Origin: Bacteroidales bacterium UBA4814 | GTDB taxonomy: Bacteria > Bacteroidota > Bacteroidia > Bacteroidales > UBA7960 | NCBI GenBank assembly: GCA_002402465.1 | Contig: DHFW01000022.1 | Location: 1-28,208 of the forward strand | Direction of reading: 5' to 3' | DNA: 28,208 nt | In this document: positions 7,251 to 15,918 of the stretch, piece by piece | Layout of the letters: each line of letters starts with the position of its first letter | Numbering within the stretch: position 1 is the stretch's first letter | Notes under the pieces: generated by a model | What the model saw: the letters and a program-made list of their open reading frames with translations, nothing else | What the model was told of the DNA's origin: nothing | The model's database searches: none | Position numbers and translations under genes: made by a program

Positions 7251-9617
7251 CTACATGATCATGCCTTCCATCGATTTCTTGAGTTCGCGTGCGTGACCCA
7301 GGAACTCATCAACACTCATTTCGCGAAGATAAATAAGCCCGTGCGTAGCCCTGATCTTGGGATGCGGGTTCAGGTAAAAATAATTTTTCCCAAGCAGCAA
7401 CTGTATGTCCTTGAGCTGTTCTACCCATATTTTCTGGGCAAGATCGCTGAATTTCCCATTAAGTTCGTAACTGGGGAAAGAGGCATCGACCTGACTGACG
7501 TAGCAGTGGGTAAAAGCCTCGTTCATGGCGGCCATGGCATTGAGCGAAACGGGGAAAATAACATTGGCCTCGGCCGGGTGAAAGCGGTACCACACGTTGC
7601 GGTAGCCCCAAATGCGTAACTTGCTCAGGTCGGCCTCCTTCTTCCACATACGCAGGGCCTCGGCGGTAGCCTGCAGCACCTTGTAGTGGGTATCGGGGCC
7701 GCTGCCTTCGGGGTCGAAAGTCAGGCTTAGCACAGTGGGTTTTAGCTCGCGAAGCATGCCGAGTATGGGGAGCACGTCGCGCTCCTGCTCGGGCTGTTCG
7801 GTAAAAATATCGCCCTGGTAAAAGCCCAGGCGAAGATGGCGCACATTTTTAACCTGCAAGCCATAGTGAGCCCATACCAGTTCCTCTTCAAACTCACGGA
7901 TCATGCCCTTAATCTGCTGAATTTTAGGTGGATTCTTCTCGCCATCGTAACTATTCCTTAAAATGGTGAGTACTTCGTTGATCACATCCCTGAGTTGATC
8001 GGTGCTTTTTACATTGTAAACCTGCACCAACGCACGCACCAGTCGGTGGCAAACGCCCCTGCGCCGCTCGTGATGCTCGCCGGCTGCCACCTTGTTCAGG
8101 TAATGGTAAACGTCCTTGTCGCTCTTTAACTTATATCCAACCTCATAAAAATCGGGATAGTTCACCATTTGAATCTGTCCCTCATCAAGAAACTTCTTGG
8201 TCTCAACCAGCAGATCTGTAACAAAGCCATTGGTTACCGCTGTAAAGCCCGAGGTAAGTACGGCAAAATGAAACTCATTGGAATGGACCCTGATATGGTT
8301 GGCTATGTATGGAAGAATGCCCAGCATAATGTCGTCGTGGTGAGGACCGGTATGCAAGAACACCTCATTTTCTTCCTTACGCATGCCTTTCTCTATTTTT
8401 TCAATGATGCTACGGGTAACTGAATCAATGACTTTTTCGCTGTTTTCCGCACCGGGAATAAGTCGGGCGTAGCGATCGTTCTTTAGTTCGTCGGGTGTTA
8501 GGTGGTGTCCATATTTTTCGAGCTTTTTGCAAAGTTCAATAACGGCCCTTTCGGTTTTGTCGTGAGTCCAGTCTCCGGTTCTAAAAAAGCGGTCAACTGA
8601 ATCTTCCAGTCTTATGCCAGCCCCTTTGGTAATATAAAAACGACCGTTTTTCAACTTTTGCAATACCGTTGCCGGGAAAATGTTTACCATGTCGCTTTCG
8701 AGCGACTGCTTCACCATTTGGGCCTTGGCCTCGCCAGCCGCAATAATAATGGCAGTGGCATCGGGGTTATAGGTAATGGTTTCCAGGCCAATGGTAATGA
8801 CCAGCCGGTTGGCAGAAACCTCTATGCCGCCAAGGTCGGAGGCGGCCACCGCCTGTGTTTCGAAATTGGTGGCCGTTAGCCTGGTTGTCGAAAATATGTC
8901 AGAGCCGCGGGTATTAAATGCAATGTGCCCATCTGGGCCAATCCCACCCAAGAAAAACCCAATACCGCCTTTTTCGCGAATGCGGGCTTCGTAGTTGCTG
9001 CACCAGTCGTCGATAAGGAAGATGGAATCCTGCTGCACCTGCTCTGCAGATGAGCGACATTCGCGGTAACGCAATGAGAGATCAATTTTGTAATCAGGAA
9101 AAACCTCTGAAAAGTGACACCCGCCGGCAAGTTTAATCTCGTCGCAGTTGATCAGAAGAGCTTTTTGTGGGTCGAGCCCAAAACCCCTTATGTAATAATT
9201 CATTACATAATGATAAAAACTGTTGGCCTGCTTTGAGGGGATCGGGAAAAACTCGTCGATCTGCACAAACTGAAGCCCACTCAGTTCAGGGCGCTTCGAA
9301 ATTTTAAGCCCATACTGATCACGAATGGCGGCCCCTTCCTTTTTGTCCCAGTTTTGCAAAAGATATTCTGTCCAGCGAATAAAAAACTCCGGGGTCTTTC
9401 CGGTGGGCAGGCTAATTACCCCATTGGGGTGATCGGCAACCCACTCTAAAAATCGAAGCGCAGTGATCAAACCCAGCTTGGGAAAATTGTCCACTACCAC
9501 ATAAGGTATCTTTGATGAAATTTCACTTATGCCCGATTGTGCTATAAAGGCTTTCTCCACACTGGTAAAGCAGGGATGCTCCAAAAGCTTTAACCCTGTA
9601 TCTTTTGTGTTCTGCAT
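7251..9617 (-). CDS. NagB-like / PIG-L-like fusion protein
   Basis: 788 aa. Residues about 30-345 resemble glucosamine-6-phosphate deaminase: SLPTGKTPE, QIDEFF (D121, equivalent to E. coli D72) and GGIGPDGHIAFN (D229, H231, equivalent to D141 and H143). The E. coli glutamate E148, part of the ring-opening relay, is T236 here. Residues about 415-700 resemble PIG-L/LmbE zinc-dependent N-deacetylases, with the motif PHHDD (H426, D428, D429; family consensus PHPDD) and a later PDTH that may give the third metal ligand. A deaminase plus deacetylase fusion suggests amino-sugar turnover, but the altered NagB residue means the deaminase activity may be changed or lost. Related long NagB-like proteins are known in Bacteroides. 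It is a single gene, oriented away from the dnaJ-like gene. Confidence 0.85.
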   Translation of the reverse strand: MQNTKDTGLKLLEHPCFTSVEKAFIAQSGISEISSKIPYVVVDNFPKLGLITALRFLEWVADHPNGVISLPTGKTPEFFIRWTEYLLQNWDKKEGAAIRDQYGLKISKRPELSGLQFVQIDEFFPIPSKQANSFYHYVMNYYIRGFGLDPQKALLINCDEIKLAGGCHFSEVFPDYKIDLSLRYRECRSSAEQVQQDSIFLIDDWCSNYEARIREKGGIGFFLGGIGPDGHIAFNTRGSDIFSTTRLTATNFETQAVAASDLGGIEVSANRLVITIGLETITYNPDATAIIIAAGEAKAQMVKQSLESDMVNIFPATVLQKLKNGRFYITKGAGIRLEDSVDRFFRTGDWTHDKTERAVIELCKKLEKYGHHLTPDELKNDRYARLIPGAENSEKVIDSVTRSIIEKIEKGMRKEENEVFLHTGPHHDDIMLGILPYIANHIRVHSNEFHFAVLTSGFTAVTNGFVTDLLVETKKFLDEGQIQMVNYPDFYEVGYKLKSDKDVYHYLNKVAAGEHHERRRGVCHRLVRALVQVYNVKSTDQLRDVINEVLTILRNSYDGEKNPPKIQQIKGMIREFEEELVWAHYGLQVKNVRHLRLGFYQGDIFTEQPEQERDVLPILGMLRELKPTVLSLTFDPEGSGPDTHYKVLQATAEALRMWKKEADLSKLRIWGYRNVWYRFHPAEANVIFPVSLNAMAAMNEAFTHCYVSQVDASFPSYELNGKFSDLAQKIWVEQLKDIQLLLGKNYFYLNPHPKIRATHGLIYLREMSVDEFLGHARELKKSMEGMIM

Positions 9618-9713
9618 GAAAAAATGTTTTTTAGTGAGTTAATTCAATGGGGAAAAAACTTCGCTGTATTTGAGCGCGATTTTTGTGCAAAATTACGCTT
9701 GCGATTGCCCCTG

Positions 9714-9721
9714 CAAATATA
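9714..9721 (-). promoter_or_regulatory. Candidate -7 box for the NagB-like gene
   Basis: On the minus strand TATATTTG fits TAnnTTTG, 96 bases before the start codon at 9617. The -33 region is poor. The 272-base space 9618-9889 between the divergent genes otherwise holds only the dnaJ-side promoter and a short palindrome. Confidence 0.4.
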
Positions 9722-9809
9722 AAGAAAGGGCACTTATTAAATCGTTTTAGGAAGCAAAAATTGGTGATTTTTAGACGCTGTTACAATGAATGCGGAATTT
9801 AAAAAAACG

Positions 9810-9823
9810 AAAGCTTAAGCTTT
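9810..9823. repeat. 14-bp perfect palindrome in the divergent intergenic region
   Basis: AAAGCTTAAGCTTT is perfectly self-complementary and sits between the promoters of the NagB-like and DnaJ-like genes, 43 bases upstream of the latter's -7 box. It could be a regulator site or chance in AT-rich DNA. Confidence 0.35.
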
Positions 9824-9865
9824 TTTGGTGAAACCTTTTTTAACAAAAAATGCACGACGTTTTTG

Positions 9866-9873
9866 TAAATTTG
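9866..9873 (+). promoter_or_regulatory. Candidate -7 box for the DnaJ-like gene
   Basis: TAAATTTG fits TAnnTTTG and lies 16 bases before the ATG at 9890, implying a very short leader. No convincing -33 box. Confidence 0.5.
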
Positions 9874-9889
9874 CCCCAAAAAGCAAATT

Positions 9890-10612
9890 ATGGCATTGTC
9901 AGGGTACGGTAAATGGCTATTGGGCGGCCTGGGATGGGCATTAGGCGGCCCCATAGGCGGCATTCTGGGGTTTGTAATTGGCTCGGCCTTCGATGGAATG
10001 GATTCGGGCGAATACGAATACAAAGGCACCACGCCGGGCGATTTTCGCGTCAGCCTGTTGATTTTGGCTGCCGCAATTATGAAAGCCGACGGGCGACAAA
10101 TGAAATCTGAACTGGATTTTATCAAGGCCTTTTTCTTGCAAAATTTTGGCGAAGAAACCACCAAGCGTTATATGGTCGTATTTCGTGATATACTTAAGCA
10201 GGAAATCCCCCTGGAATCCGTTTGTCTGCAAATCAGATCCAATATGGATCTGCACAGCCGCCTTCAGCTCCTGCATTTTCTTTTTGGCATTTCGGCAGCC
10301 GACGGGCAGTTTCACCCACTGGAAGTTGACACTATTGAGAAAATTTCCCGGTACCTGGGCATTAACCAATACGACTTCCTTTCCATAAAAAATATGTTTG
10401 TGAAAGACACAAACAGTGCCTATCGCATACTGGAGGTGGAGCCCGATGCTTCGGAAGAAGAAATTAAAAAAGCTTTCAGGGCCATGGCCCTCAAATATCA
10501 CCCAGACCGGGTGAGCCATTTGGGTGAAGAGTTTCGTAAAGCAGCCGAAGAGAAGTTTCAGCAGGTAAATGAAGCCTACAACACCATAAAAAAACAAAGA
10601 GGATTTAATTAG
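9890..10612 (+). CDS. TerB-DnaJ (DjlA-like) co-chaperone
   Basis: 240 aa. A Gly-rich hydrophobic N-terminus (residues 8-34, GLGWALGGPIGGILGFVIG) could anchor it to the membrane. Residues about 52-165 form a TerB-like helical domain with two similar blocks, ILAAAIMKADGRQMKSEL and FGISAADGQFHPLEV. Residues about 176-240 are a J domain with HPD at 204-206, the motif that stimulates DnaK ATPase. This order (membrane anchor, TerB, C-terminal J domain) is that of DjlA. It is a single gene between a divergent NagB-like gene and the convergent atpG, followed by its own terminator. Confidence 0.9.
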   Translation: MALSGYGKWLLGGLGWALGGPIGGILGFVIGSAFDGMDSGEYEYKGTTPGDFRVSLLILAAAIMKADGRQMKSELDFIKAFFLQNFGEETTKRYMVVFRDILKQEIPLESVCLQIRSNMDLHSRLQLLHFLFGISAADGQFHPLEVDTIEKISRYLGINQYDFLSIKNMFVKDTNSAYRILEVEPDASEEEIKKAFRAMALKYHPDRVSHLGEEFRKAAEEKFQQVNEAYNTIKKQRGFN

Positions 10613-10651
10613 TACCCTCCCAGCCTCTTGCCTGAATTGGGAAAATCACGT

Positions 10652-10670
10652 AACCTGTGCGCAGGTTTTT
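10652..10670 (+). terminator. Terminator of the DnaJ-like gene
   Basis: A 6-bp stem (10652-10657 with 10662-10667) with a 4-base loop runs into a T tract ending at 10670. It sits 40 bases after the stop codon and touches the convergent atpG stop codon (10671-10669). Confidence 0.75.
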
Positions 10671-11565
10671 ATTCGTTGAAGACTTCGGCCCCGCTGACGA
10701 TCTCCACAATTTCGCGGGTGATCTGGGCTTGGCGAACCTTATTATAGGTAAGCGTAAGATTCTTCAGCAGTTCGGTGGCATTGTCGGTGGCTTTTTGCAT
10801 GGCAGTCATGCGTGCACCGTTTTCTGAGGCAGAGGCATCGAGCAAAATGCGGTAGGTGTTGAACTGAATAAACTTTGGAATCATAGTTTCGGCCACTTCC
10901 TTGCGCGAAGGTTCGAGGATGAGGGCAGGCTCTTCAACATTAAATTTTGTGGACACTTCGGGTAGTTTTTCTATGGTTAGCACCTCTGGAACTGGCAAAA
11001 ACTGCTCCACCAAAAGCTCCTGAATAACCGCATTTTTAAAGCGGTTGTAAACCACATCGATGCGGTCGAAGGTGTTTTCAGAAAAGAGTTTCATAAAATG
11101 ACTGGCCAGGGCGGAACTGTCGGTGTAATTCACCCCTTCAATTACTTCGTGGTTCATTCCAAAGATCGGAAACTCTCTTCTTTTAAAGAAATCTTCTACT
11201 TTGCGGCCTATCAAAAAGAGTTTTACTTCAAAGCCTTTCTTTTCGAGGTGGCGGATGTGATCGATGGTTCGTTTAATTACCAGGGCATTATAGGTACCGC
11301 ACAGGCCCTTGTTTGAGGCAACAGATACCAGCAGCACTTTTTTGCCCTCTCCCGCAAGGGTAAAAAGACTTTTCTCCTCGGGCTTCAGCTCCTTGTTGAG
11401 GTTTTCTATCATGCGCATAAGACTGGCAGCATATGGCCTCAGCCCCATGATGCCGCGCTGGGCCTTGAGCAATTTGGAGGAAGACACCATTTTCATGGCG
11501 CTGGTAATTTGTCGCGTCGATTTTATAGATGCTATGCGGGTTCTGACTTCCTTCAGGCTGGCCAT
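10669..11565 (-). CDS. atpG: ATP synthase F1 subunit gamma
   Basis: 298 aa, normal length. The N-terminus MASLKEVRTRIASIKSTRQIT with SAMKMVSSSKL is the conserved gamma start, and the C-terminus NKVRQAQITREIVEIVSGAEV is the conserved coiled-coil partner helix. Gamma is the rotor shaft linking the c ring to the alpha3beta3 head. It is the last gene of the minus-strand atp run, 15 bases after atpA. The beta and epsilon genes that often follow are absent; the convergent DnaJ-like gene comes next. Confidence 0.97.
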   Translation of the reverse strand: MASLKEVRTRIASIKSTRQITSAMKMVSSSKLLKAQRGIMGLRPYAASLMRMIENLNKELKPEEKSLFTLAGEGKKVLLVSVASNKGLCGTYNALVIKRTIDHIRHLEKKGFEVKLFLIGRKVEDFFKRREFPIFGMNHEVIEGVNYTDSSALASHFMKLFSENTFDRIDVVYNRFKNAVIQELLVEQFLPVPEVLTIEKLPEVSTKFNVEEPALILEPSRKEVAETMIPKFIQFNTYRILLDASASENGARMTAMQKATDNATELLKNLTLTYNKVRQAQITREIVEIVSGAEVFNE

Positions 11566-11580
11566 GATGATACAAAAGTT

Positions 11581-13191
11581 TTAGTGAACCGCCGGCAGGC
11601 TTTTCTTGATGTGATCAACGGCTTGCAAAATAACCTTCTCCATTTCTTCGGGCAGATCATGGCTGCCAGCGGGAAACTTAACGCTAAGCAAGCTTTCGAG
11701 TATGTCGCGGTGGTTTGTCCGCATATATTTTAGAAATTCAGTCTCGAACAAGTGCACCAGATCAACCGGCACATCCATTAGCAGACCTTTAACCCCGCAA
11801 TAAATAATGGCGATCTGCTCTTCTACAAGCAAAGGAGAAAACTGGCCCTGTTTAAGTATCTCCACGTTGCGGGCGCCTTTTTCGATAATGCCCCGGGTGT
11901 TGGCATCGAGGTCCGATCCAAACTTAGAGAAAGCTTCCAACTCGCGGAATTGTGCCTGGTCGATTTTAAGATTACCGGCAATTTTTTTCATGGCCGTAAT
12001 CTGGGCATTGCCCCCTACCCTGCTCACCGAAATACCAACGTTGATGGCAGGACGCACGCCGGCGTTGAAAAGGTTGGATTCGAGAAATATCTGTCCGTCG
12101 GTAATGGAGATTACATTGGTTGGAATATAAGCCGACACATCGCCTGCCTGGGTTTCGATAATGGGTAGTGCAGTAAGTGAGCCGCCGCCCCTTACCATAT
12201 GCCGAATAGTTTCAGGAATGTCATTCATTTGGCGGGCAATCTCGTCGGAAGAGATGATCCTTGCGGCTCTTTCGAGCAATCTGGAGTGCAGATAGAACAC
12301 ATCGCCAGGATAAGCCTCCCGACCGGGGGGGCGGCGAAGCAAAAGCGACACTTCGCGATACGACACTGCTTGCTTTGACAGGTCGTCGAAAACGACCAGC
12401 GCAGAGCGACCTGTATCGCGGAAAAACTCGCCCACAGCGGCTCCGGCAAAGGGAGCAAAAAACTGCATGGCGGCCGGGTCGCTGGCAGTGGCCGAGATCA
12501 CTACCGTATAATCCATGGCACCATAGCGGTGCAAAGAGTTGACGATATTGGCCACGGTTGAACCTTTCTGGCCCACTGCCACATAAATACAATATACTGG
12601 CTCACCTTTTTCAAACCATTTTCTTTGATTGATAATGGTATCGATGGCGATGGCCGTTTTTCCTGTCTGGCGGTCGCCAATGATCAACTCGCGTTGCCCG
12701 CGGCCAATAGGTATCATTGCGTCGATGGCTTTTATACCCGACTGAAGGGGCTGGTTTACCGGCTGCCTGAAAATAACGCCGGGAGCCTTACGCTCCAGTG
12801 GCATCTCGAAAAGGTTGCCCTGTATGGGTCCAATGCCATCAATAGGCTGGCCAAGGGTGTTAATAACACGCCCGATAAGGCCTTCGCCAACTTGAATGGA
12901 AACCATATGTCCGGTACGCTTCACCACATCGCCTTCCTTTACGTTGCCTGCCTCGCCAAGCAAAACAATACCCACATTATCCTCTTCCAGGTTAAGGACA
13001 ACCCCGTTGAGCCCGTCATCGTTGAGTGTCACCAACTCGCCCGCCTGCACATTGGTAAGACCATATATGCGGGCAATGCCGTCGCCGATCTGCAAAATGG
13101 TACCGGTTTCTTCCAAATCGTTATCGGCCCGGAAGCCCGACATTTCCTGTCGAAGAATGGCAGATATTTCTGCAGGTTTAATTTCAGGCAT
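11581..13191 (-). CDS. atpA: ATP synthase F1 subunit alpha
   Basis: 536 aa, a little longer than the usual 500-515. Walker A GDRQTGKT is at residues 172-179. The region VVFDDLSKQAVSYREVSLLLRRPPGREAYPGDVF, conserved in alpha, is intact (quoted here as VFDDLSKQA to RRPPGREAYPGD), and the arginine finger segment NVGISVSRVGG is present. Alpha binds nucleotide non-catalytically and completes the catalytic site on beta. It lies between atpH (27 bases upstream) and atpG. Confidence 0.98.
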   Translation of the reverse strand: MPEIKPAEISAILRQEMSGFRADNDLEETGTILQIGDGIARIYGLTNVQAGELVTLNDDGLNGVVLNLEEDNVGIVLLGEAGNVKEGDVVKRTGHMVSIQVGEGLIGRVINTLGQPIDGIGPIQGNLFEMPLERKAPGVIFRQPVNQPLQSGIKAIDAMIPIGRGQRELIIGDRQTGKTAIAIDTIINQRKWFEKGEPVYCIYVAVGQKGSTVANIVNSLHRYGAMDYTVVISATASDPAAMQFFAPFAGAAVGEFFRDTGRSALVVFDDLSKQAVSYREVSLLLRRPPGREAYPGDVFYLHSRLLERAARIISSDEIARQMNDIPETIRHMVRGGGSLTALPIIETQAGDVSAYIPTNVISITDGQIFLESNLFNAGVRPAINVGISVSRVGGNAQITAMKKIAGNLKIDQAQFRELEAFSKFGSDLDANTRGIIEKGARNVEILKQGQFSPLLVEEQIAIIYCGVKGLLMDVPVDLVHLFETEFLKYMRTNHRDILESLLSVKFPAGSHDLPEEMEKVILQAVDHIKKSLPAVH

Positions 13192-13218
13192 GGTAAAATA
13201 TCTTTACGCAGTTTTTCA

Positions 13219-13761
13219 TTACACTTTCAAATGTTTCCTCAAGTCAGACAGCTTTCGCCTGATGCTGGCATCATAGCGACGATCGCCCAGGTCGAGAATA
13301 AAACCGCCAATAATTTCAGGATTGACATTTTCCTGAAAATCAATGGTTTTGTTTGTAAACCGGCGTGCCACGGCAAGTACTTTTTCGCGCATGGGTTCGT
13401 CGATGGCAAAAGCGGTAGTAACCCTTACCGGCTCTATGTTGAGATACTCTTTGTACACATTAATAAATTGCCTGGAAATACCATCGAGCAGCGCGGCGCG
13501 CCGCTTGCGGGCAATAATCAGCATATATTTCAAAATGAGCGGATGTACCTTTTCGCCGAAGAGGTGTTTCAGAATATTCTGTTTTTTCCCTTCGCGGATA
13601 ATGGGGCTTTTCAGCACAATCTTCAACTCCTTCTCAAAGGAGAAAGCCTGGCTGACCAGCTTCATATCATGATAAGCCTCCTCAAGGATGTTGTTCTCTA
13701 TGGCCAGAGAAAGCAGCGCCTTGGCGTACCTTTTCGAAACCCTGAGGTTTTTGCTTAGCAT
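13219..13761 (-). CDS. atpH: ATP synthase F1 subunit delta
   Basis: 180 aa, typical for delta (OSCP-like). N-terminal SKRYAKALLSLAIEN and C-terminal VNPEIIGGFILDLGDRRYDASIRRKLSDLRKHL are family hallmarks. Delta joins the peripheral stalk (b) to the top of the F1 head. It is placed between atpF (22 bases) and atpA, the standard order. Confidence 0.95.
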   Translation of the reverse strand: MLSKNLRVSKRYAKALLSLAIENNILEEAYHDMKLVSQAFSFEKELKIVLKSPIIREGKKQNILKHLFGEKVHPLILKYMLIIARKRRAALLDGISRQFINVYKEYLNIEPVRVTTAFAIDEPMREKVLAVARRFTNKTIDFQENVNPEIIGGFILDLGDRRYDASIRRKLSDLRKHLKV

Positions 13762-13783
13762 AATCGTTTATAAATCAGTTTTT

Positions 13784-14278
13784 TTAATTCAAAATAACTT
13801 TGTCGAGCAGCTGGTTCACCAGGTCGGTGCTGGCCTTTTTGTTTTTCAGCTCCCCTTCCAGCACCATTTCGGCCATGTCGACGGAAAGCAATGCAATCTG
13901 CCCGCGGATTTCGTTGATGACCGATTTGCGCTGCGCTTCCACAGCCCTTTTGGCATCTTCCATCATCTGGGTCACATCGGTACTGGCTTTTTGCCGGGCC
14001 AAACGGATAATGTCGTCGGCTTCGTTGCGAGCCTGGGCAAGCAGTTCCAGCCTCAGCTTTTCGGCATCTTTAAGTTTGCTTTCCTTCAGCTTTTCGAGGG
14101 CAGCCAGTTCGCGCTGAATATGCTGGGCATCGCGCAGCGACTTACTGATATACATTTCCCTTTCGCGAATGGTATTCAGAATGGGCCGCCAGGCATACTT
14201 GCGCAAAACCAGCAACACAATGCCAAAGGCAAGGGTCATCCAGAAAATCAGGCCTAGGCCTGGAGATACAAGTTCCAT
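13784..14278 (-). CDS. atpF: ATP synthase F0 subunit b
   Basis: 164 aa from the ATG at 14278 (MELVSPGLGLIFWMTLAFG). An upstream in-frame ATG at 14305 would add nine residues before the conserved b-subunit start and is less likely. One membrane helix (residues about 5-27) is followed by a long charged helix rich in Glu, Arg, Lys and Ala, which forms the peripheral-stalk coiled coil. Only one b gene is present, so a homodimeric b2 stalk is inferred. It is separated from atpE by 106 bases that contain an RNA hairpin. Confidence 0.95.
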   Translation of the reverse strand: MELVSPGLGLIFWMTLAFGIVLLVLRKYAWRPILNTIREREMYISKSLRDAQHIQRELAALEKLKESKLKDAEKLRLELLAQARNEADDIIRLARQKASTDVTQMMEDAKRAVEAQRKSVINEIRGQIALLSVDMAEMVLEGELKNKKASTDLVNQLLDKVILN

Positions 14279-14313
14279 ATCAGTAACTTTGAAATAAAAC
14301 ACCAACCAAGACA

Positions 14314-14335
14314 GGCATCCCCGAAAGGGGTAGCC
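14314..14335 (-). promoter_or_regulatory. RNA hairpin in the atpE-atpF spacer
   Basis: On the minus-strand transcript, a stem of 4 C:G pairs (14327-14330 with 14319-14322) with a 4-base loop is extended past a 2x2 internal loop by three more pairs (14333-14335 with 14314-14316). It lies in the longest gap of the atp run. No strong U tract follows at once. A role as processing or stability element, or partial terminator raising c-subunit yield, is inference. Confidence 0.45.
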
Positions 14336-14384
14336 AAATCAGGGCATACACTGCAAAAGCTTAGAAAGCAATCAGTTACAATGC

Positions 14385-14648
14385 TTAAACAAACAACACC
14401 AAAAGACAAACCACGATGGCAAAAAAGGTAACCCCTTCAACCAGGGCAGCCGACACAATCATTGACGAGCGAATGTCGTTTCCGGCTTCGGGCTGCCGTG
14501 CAATTGACTCGAGAGCCGCCTTTCCGATTTTACCGATGCCCCAGGATGCCGCAAATACAGCAATAGCCGCAGCAAAGCCGGCGCCCAGCTTCATCCACTG
14601 TGTAGCGACTTCTACACTGGCTTCCAACAATACAAACAATGGTGACAT
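14385..14648 (-). CDS. atpE: ATP synthase F0 subunit c
   Basis: 87 aa with two membrane hairpin helices (residues about 16-38 and 62-86) joined by the conserved polar loop ARQPEAGNDIR. The ion-binding carboxylate is E71 in AALVEGVTFF. The residue after it is Gly, not the Ser/Thr of Na+-binding c subunits, and the helix-1 Gln of the Na+ motif is not seen, so H+ coupling is inferred. The subunits form the rotor ring. It lies 59 bases after atpB. Confidence 0.96.
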   Translation of the reverse strand: MSPLFVLLEASVEVATQWMKLGAGFAAAIAVFAASWGIGKIGKAALESIARQPEAGNDIRSSMIVSAALVEGVTFFAIVVCLLVLFV

Positions 14649-14707
14649 ACTTTTCTGTTTTTAGTGAAAAATTAATATTGGGTTAGAATCTCAATTCATT
14701 TATTTTT

Positions 14708-15832
14708 TTAATGATGGTGTTCCTCGGGTACTGCCATGCCAAAAAACAGGGCGCTGAACAGGGTAAATACATAAGCCTGAAGGAATGCTACCAGCAATTC
14801 AATAAAGTTCATAAACACCAGAAAAACCAGCGAAAGGGGCGAAATAACAAAGCCCATAACAGAGGCCACGCTTCCGAGCACAAAAATGAGGCTCACGAAA
14901 CCCAGGATGATCATGTGCCCGGCGGTAATATTGGCAAACAACCTCACCATGAGCACAAAGGGCTTTATAAAAACGCCCACCAATTCAATGATTGGCATGA
15001 GCGGAAGGGGCAGTTTAAGCCACACCGGCACACCGGGGGTGTTAAAAATGTGCGTCCAATAACCTTTGGTTGAAAACAACTGGGTAGTAAAAAAAGTAAA
15101 CAGGGCCAGCACCAGCGTTACACTAATGTTACCGGTAACGTTTGCCCCACCCGGAAAGAAAGGCACCAAACCCAGAAGATTATTAAAAAAGATAAAGAAA
15201 AACAGGGTAAGCAAGTAGGGCAGGAAACGCTGATGGTGCTTCTCGCCGATGGCCGACAGAGCAATTTCGTCGCGAACAAAAAGAATGATAGGTTCAAGAA
15301 ACGATTGCAGCCCGCGTGGCACCACTTGGCTGCCACCCCGTTGGTAGCGGCGGCCCACGCTGATAAAGATCACGCAAATCAAAAAGCCACTTATAAAAAC
15401 CGAAAAAACGTTTTTTGTAATCGATAAATCCAGAAGGAAAGAAGCCTGGGGATCGGGTGTGAGCTCCTCGTCAAGCACCTTGATAATGCGGCCCTTTTTG
15501 GGGCCTTCATGGGCAATGCCAAAACCCTTGTAAGCACTGTGTCCATGATGAAAACGGGAGCTAAGAAAAAAATAGAACCTGCCTTCGTACATCAGGAGTA
15601 CCGGCAAAGGAATGGATACAGGAGTGCTGCCTATGTCCATAATATGCCAGTCGTAACTATCGAGAATGTGTCCGATGATTACATCGCCGGCATTGAATTT
15701 GCCGTCCTCATCATGTCCTCCGCCGGCAGCCGAGGCATTCGTTGCCGAAAGCATGAGCACGCCAGAAAAAACCAAAACAATGATTTTTCTTAAATACCTG
15801 AAAATCAACGACTCACCGCAGCGCAGCAACAT
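14708..15832 (-). CDS. atpB: ATP synthase F0 subunit a, with N-terminal periplasmic extension
   Basis: 374 aa from the ATG at 15832; a TTG nine codons upstream (15859) is possible but less likely. It begins with a signal-peptide-like stretch (YLRKIIVLVFSGVLMLSA, cleavage probably after ASA near residue 35). About 100 residues with many His and Gly follow, and then the membrane domain. The stator arginine is R297 in FVLMVRLFANITAGH. Subunit a forms the two half-channels against the c ring. Long a subunits of this kind are usual in Bacteroidota. It ends in a His-rich tail EEHHH. Confidence 0.95.
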   Translation of the reverse strand: MLLRCGESLIFRYLRKIIVLVFSGVLMLSATNASAAGGGHDEDGKFNAGDVIIGHILDSYDWHIMDIGSTPVSIPLPVLLMYEGRFYFFLSSRFHHGHSAYKGFGIAHEGPKKGRIIKVLDEELTPDPQASFLLDLSITKNVFSVFISGFLICVIFISVGRRYQRGGSQVVPRGLQSFLEPIILFVRDEIALSAIGEKHHQRFLPYLLTLFFFIFFNNLLGLVPFFPGGANVTGNISVTLVLALFTFFTTQLFSTKGYWTHIFNTPGVPVWLKLPLPLMPIIELVGVFIKPFVLMVRLFANITAGHMIILGFVSLIFVLGSVASVMGFVISPLSLVFLVFMNFIELLVAFLQAYVFTLFSALFFGMAVPEEHHH

Positions 15833-15918
15833 GATTGGTTGGTTGTTTAAAGCGTGCAATTTATAAAGAAAAACCTTTCAAAAACAGGGGTTGGCAAGGA
15901 TTTTTATAATAAAAACCA

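Noticed and set aside
12625..13758. Long plus-strand open frame opposite atpA and atpH
   Set aside because: Shadow of two well-conserved ATP synthase genes; no family features of its own.
10669..15832. Sodium-coupled ATP synthase
   Set aside because: Subunit c has Gly after the key Glu and no helix-1 Gln, so the known Na+ motif is missing.
15833..15859. TTG start for a longer subunit a
   Set aside because: An ATG nine codons later gives a normal signal-peptide start; TTG starts are rare in this phylum.
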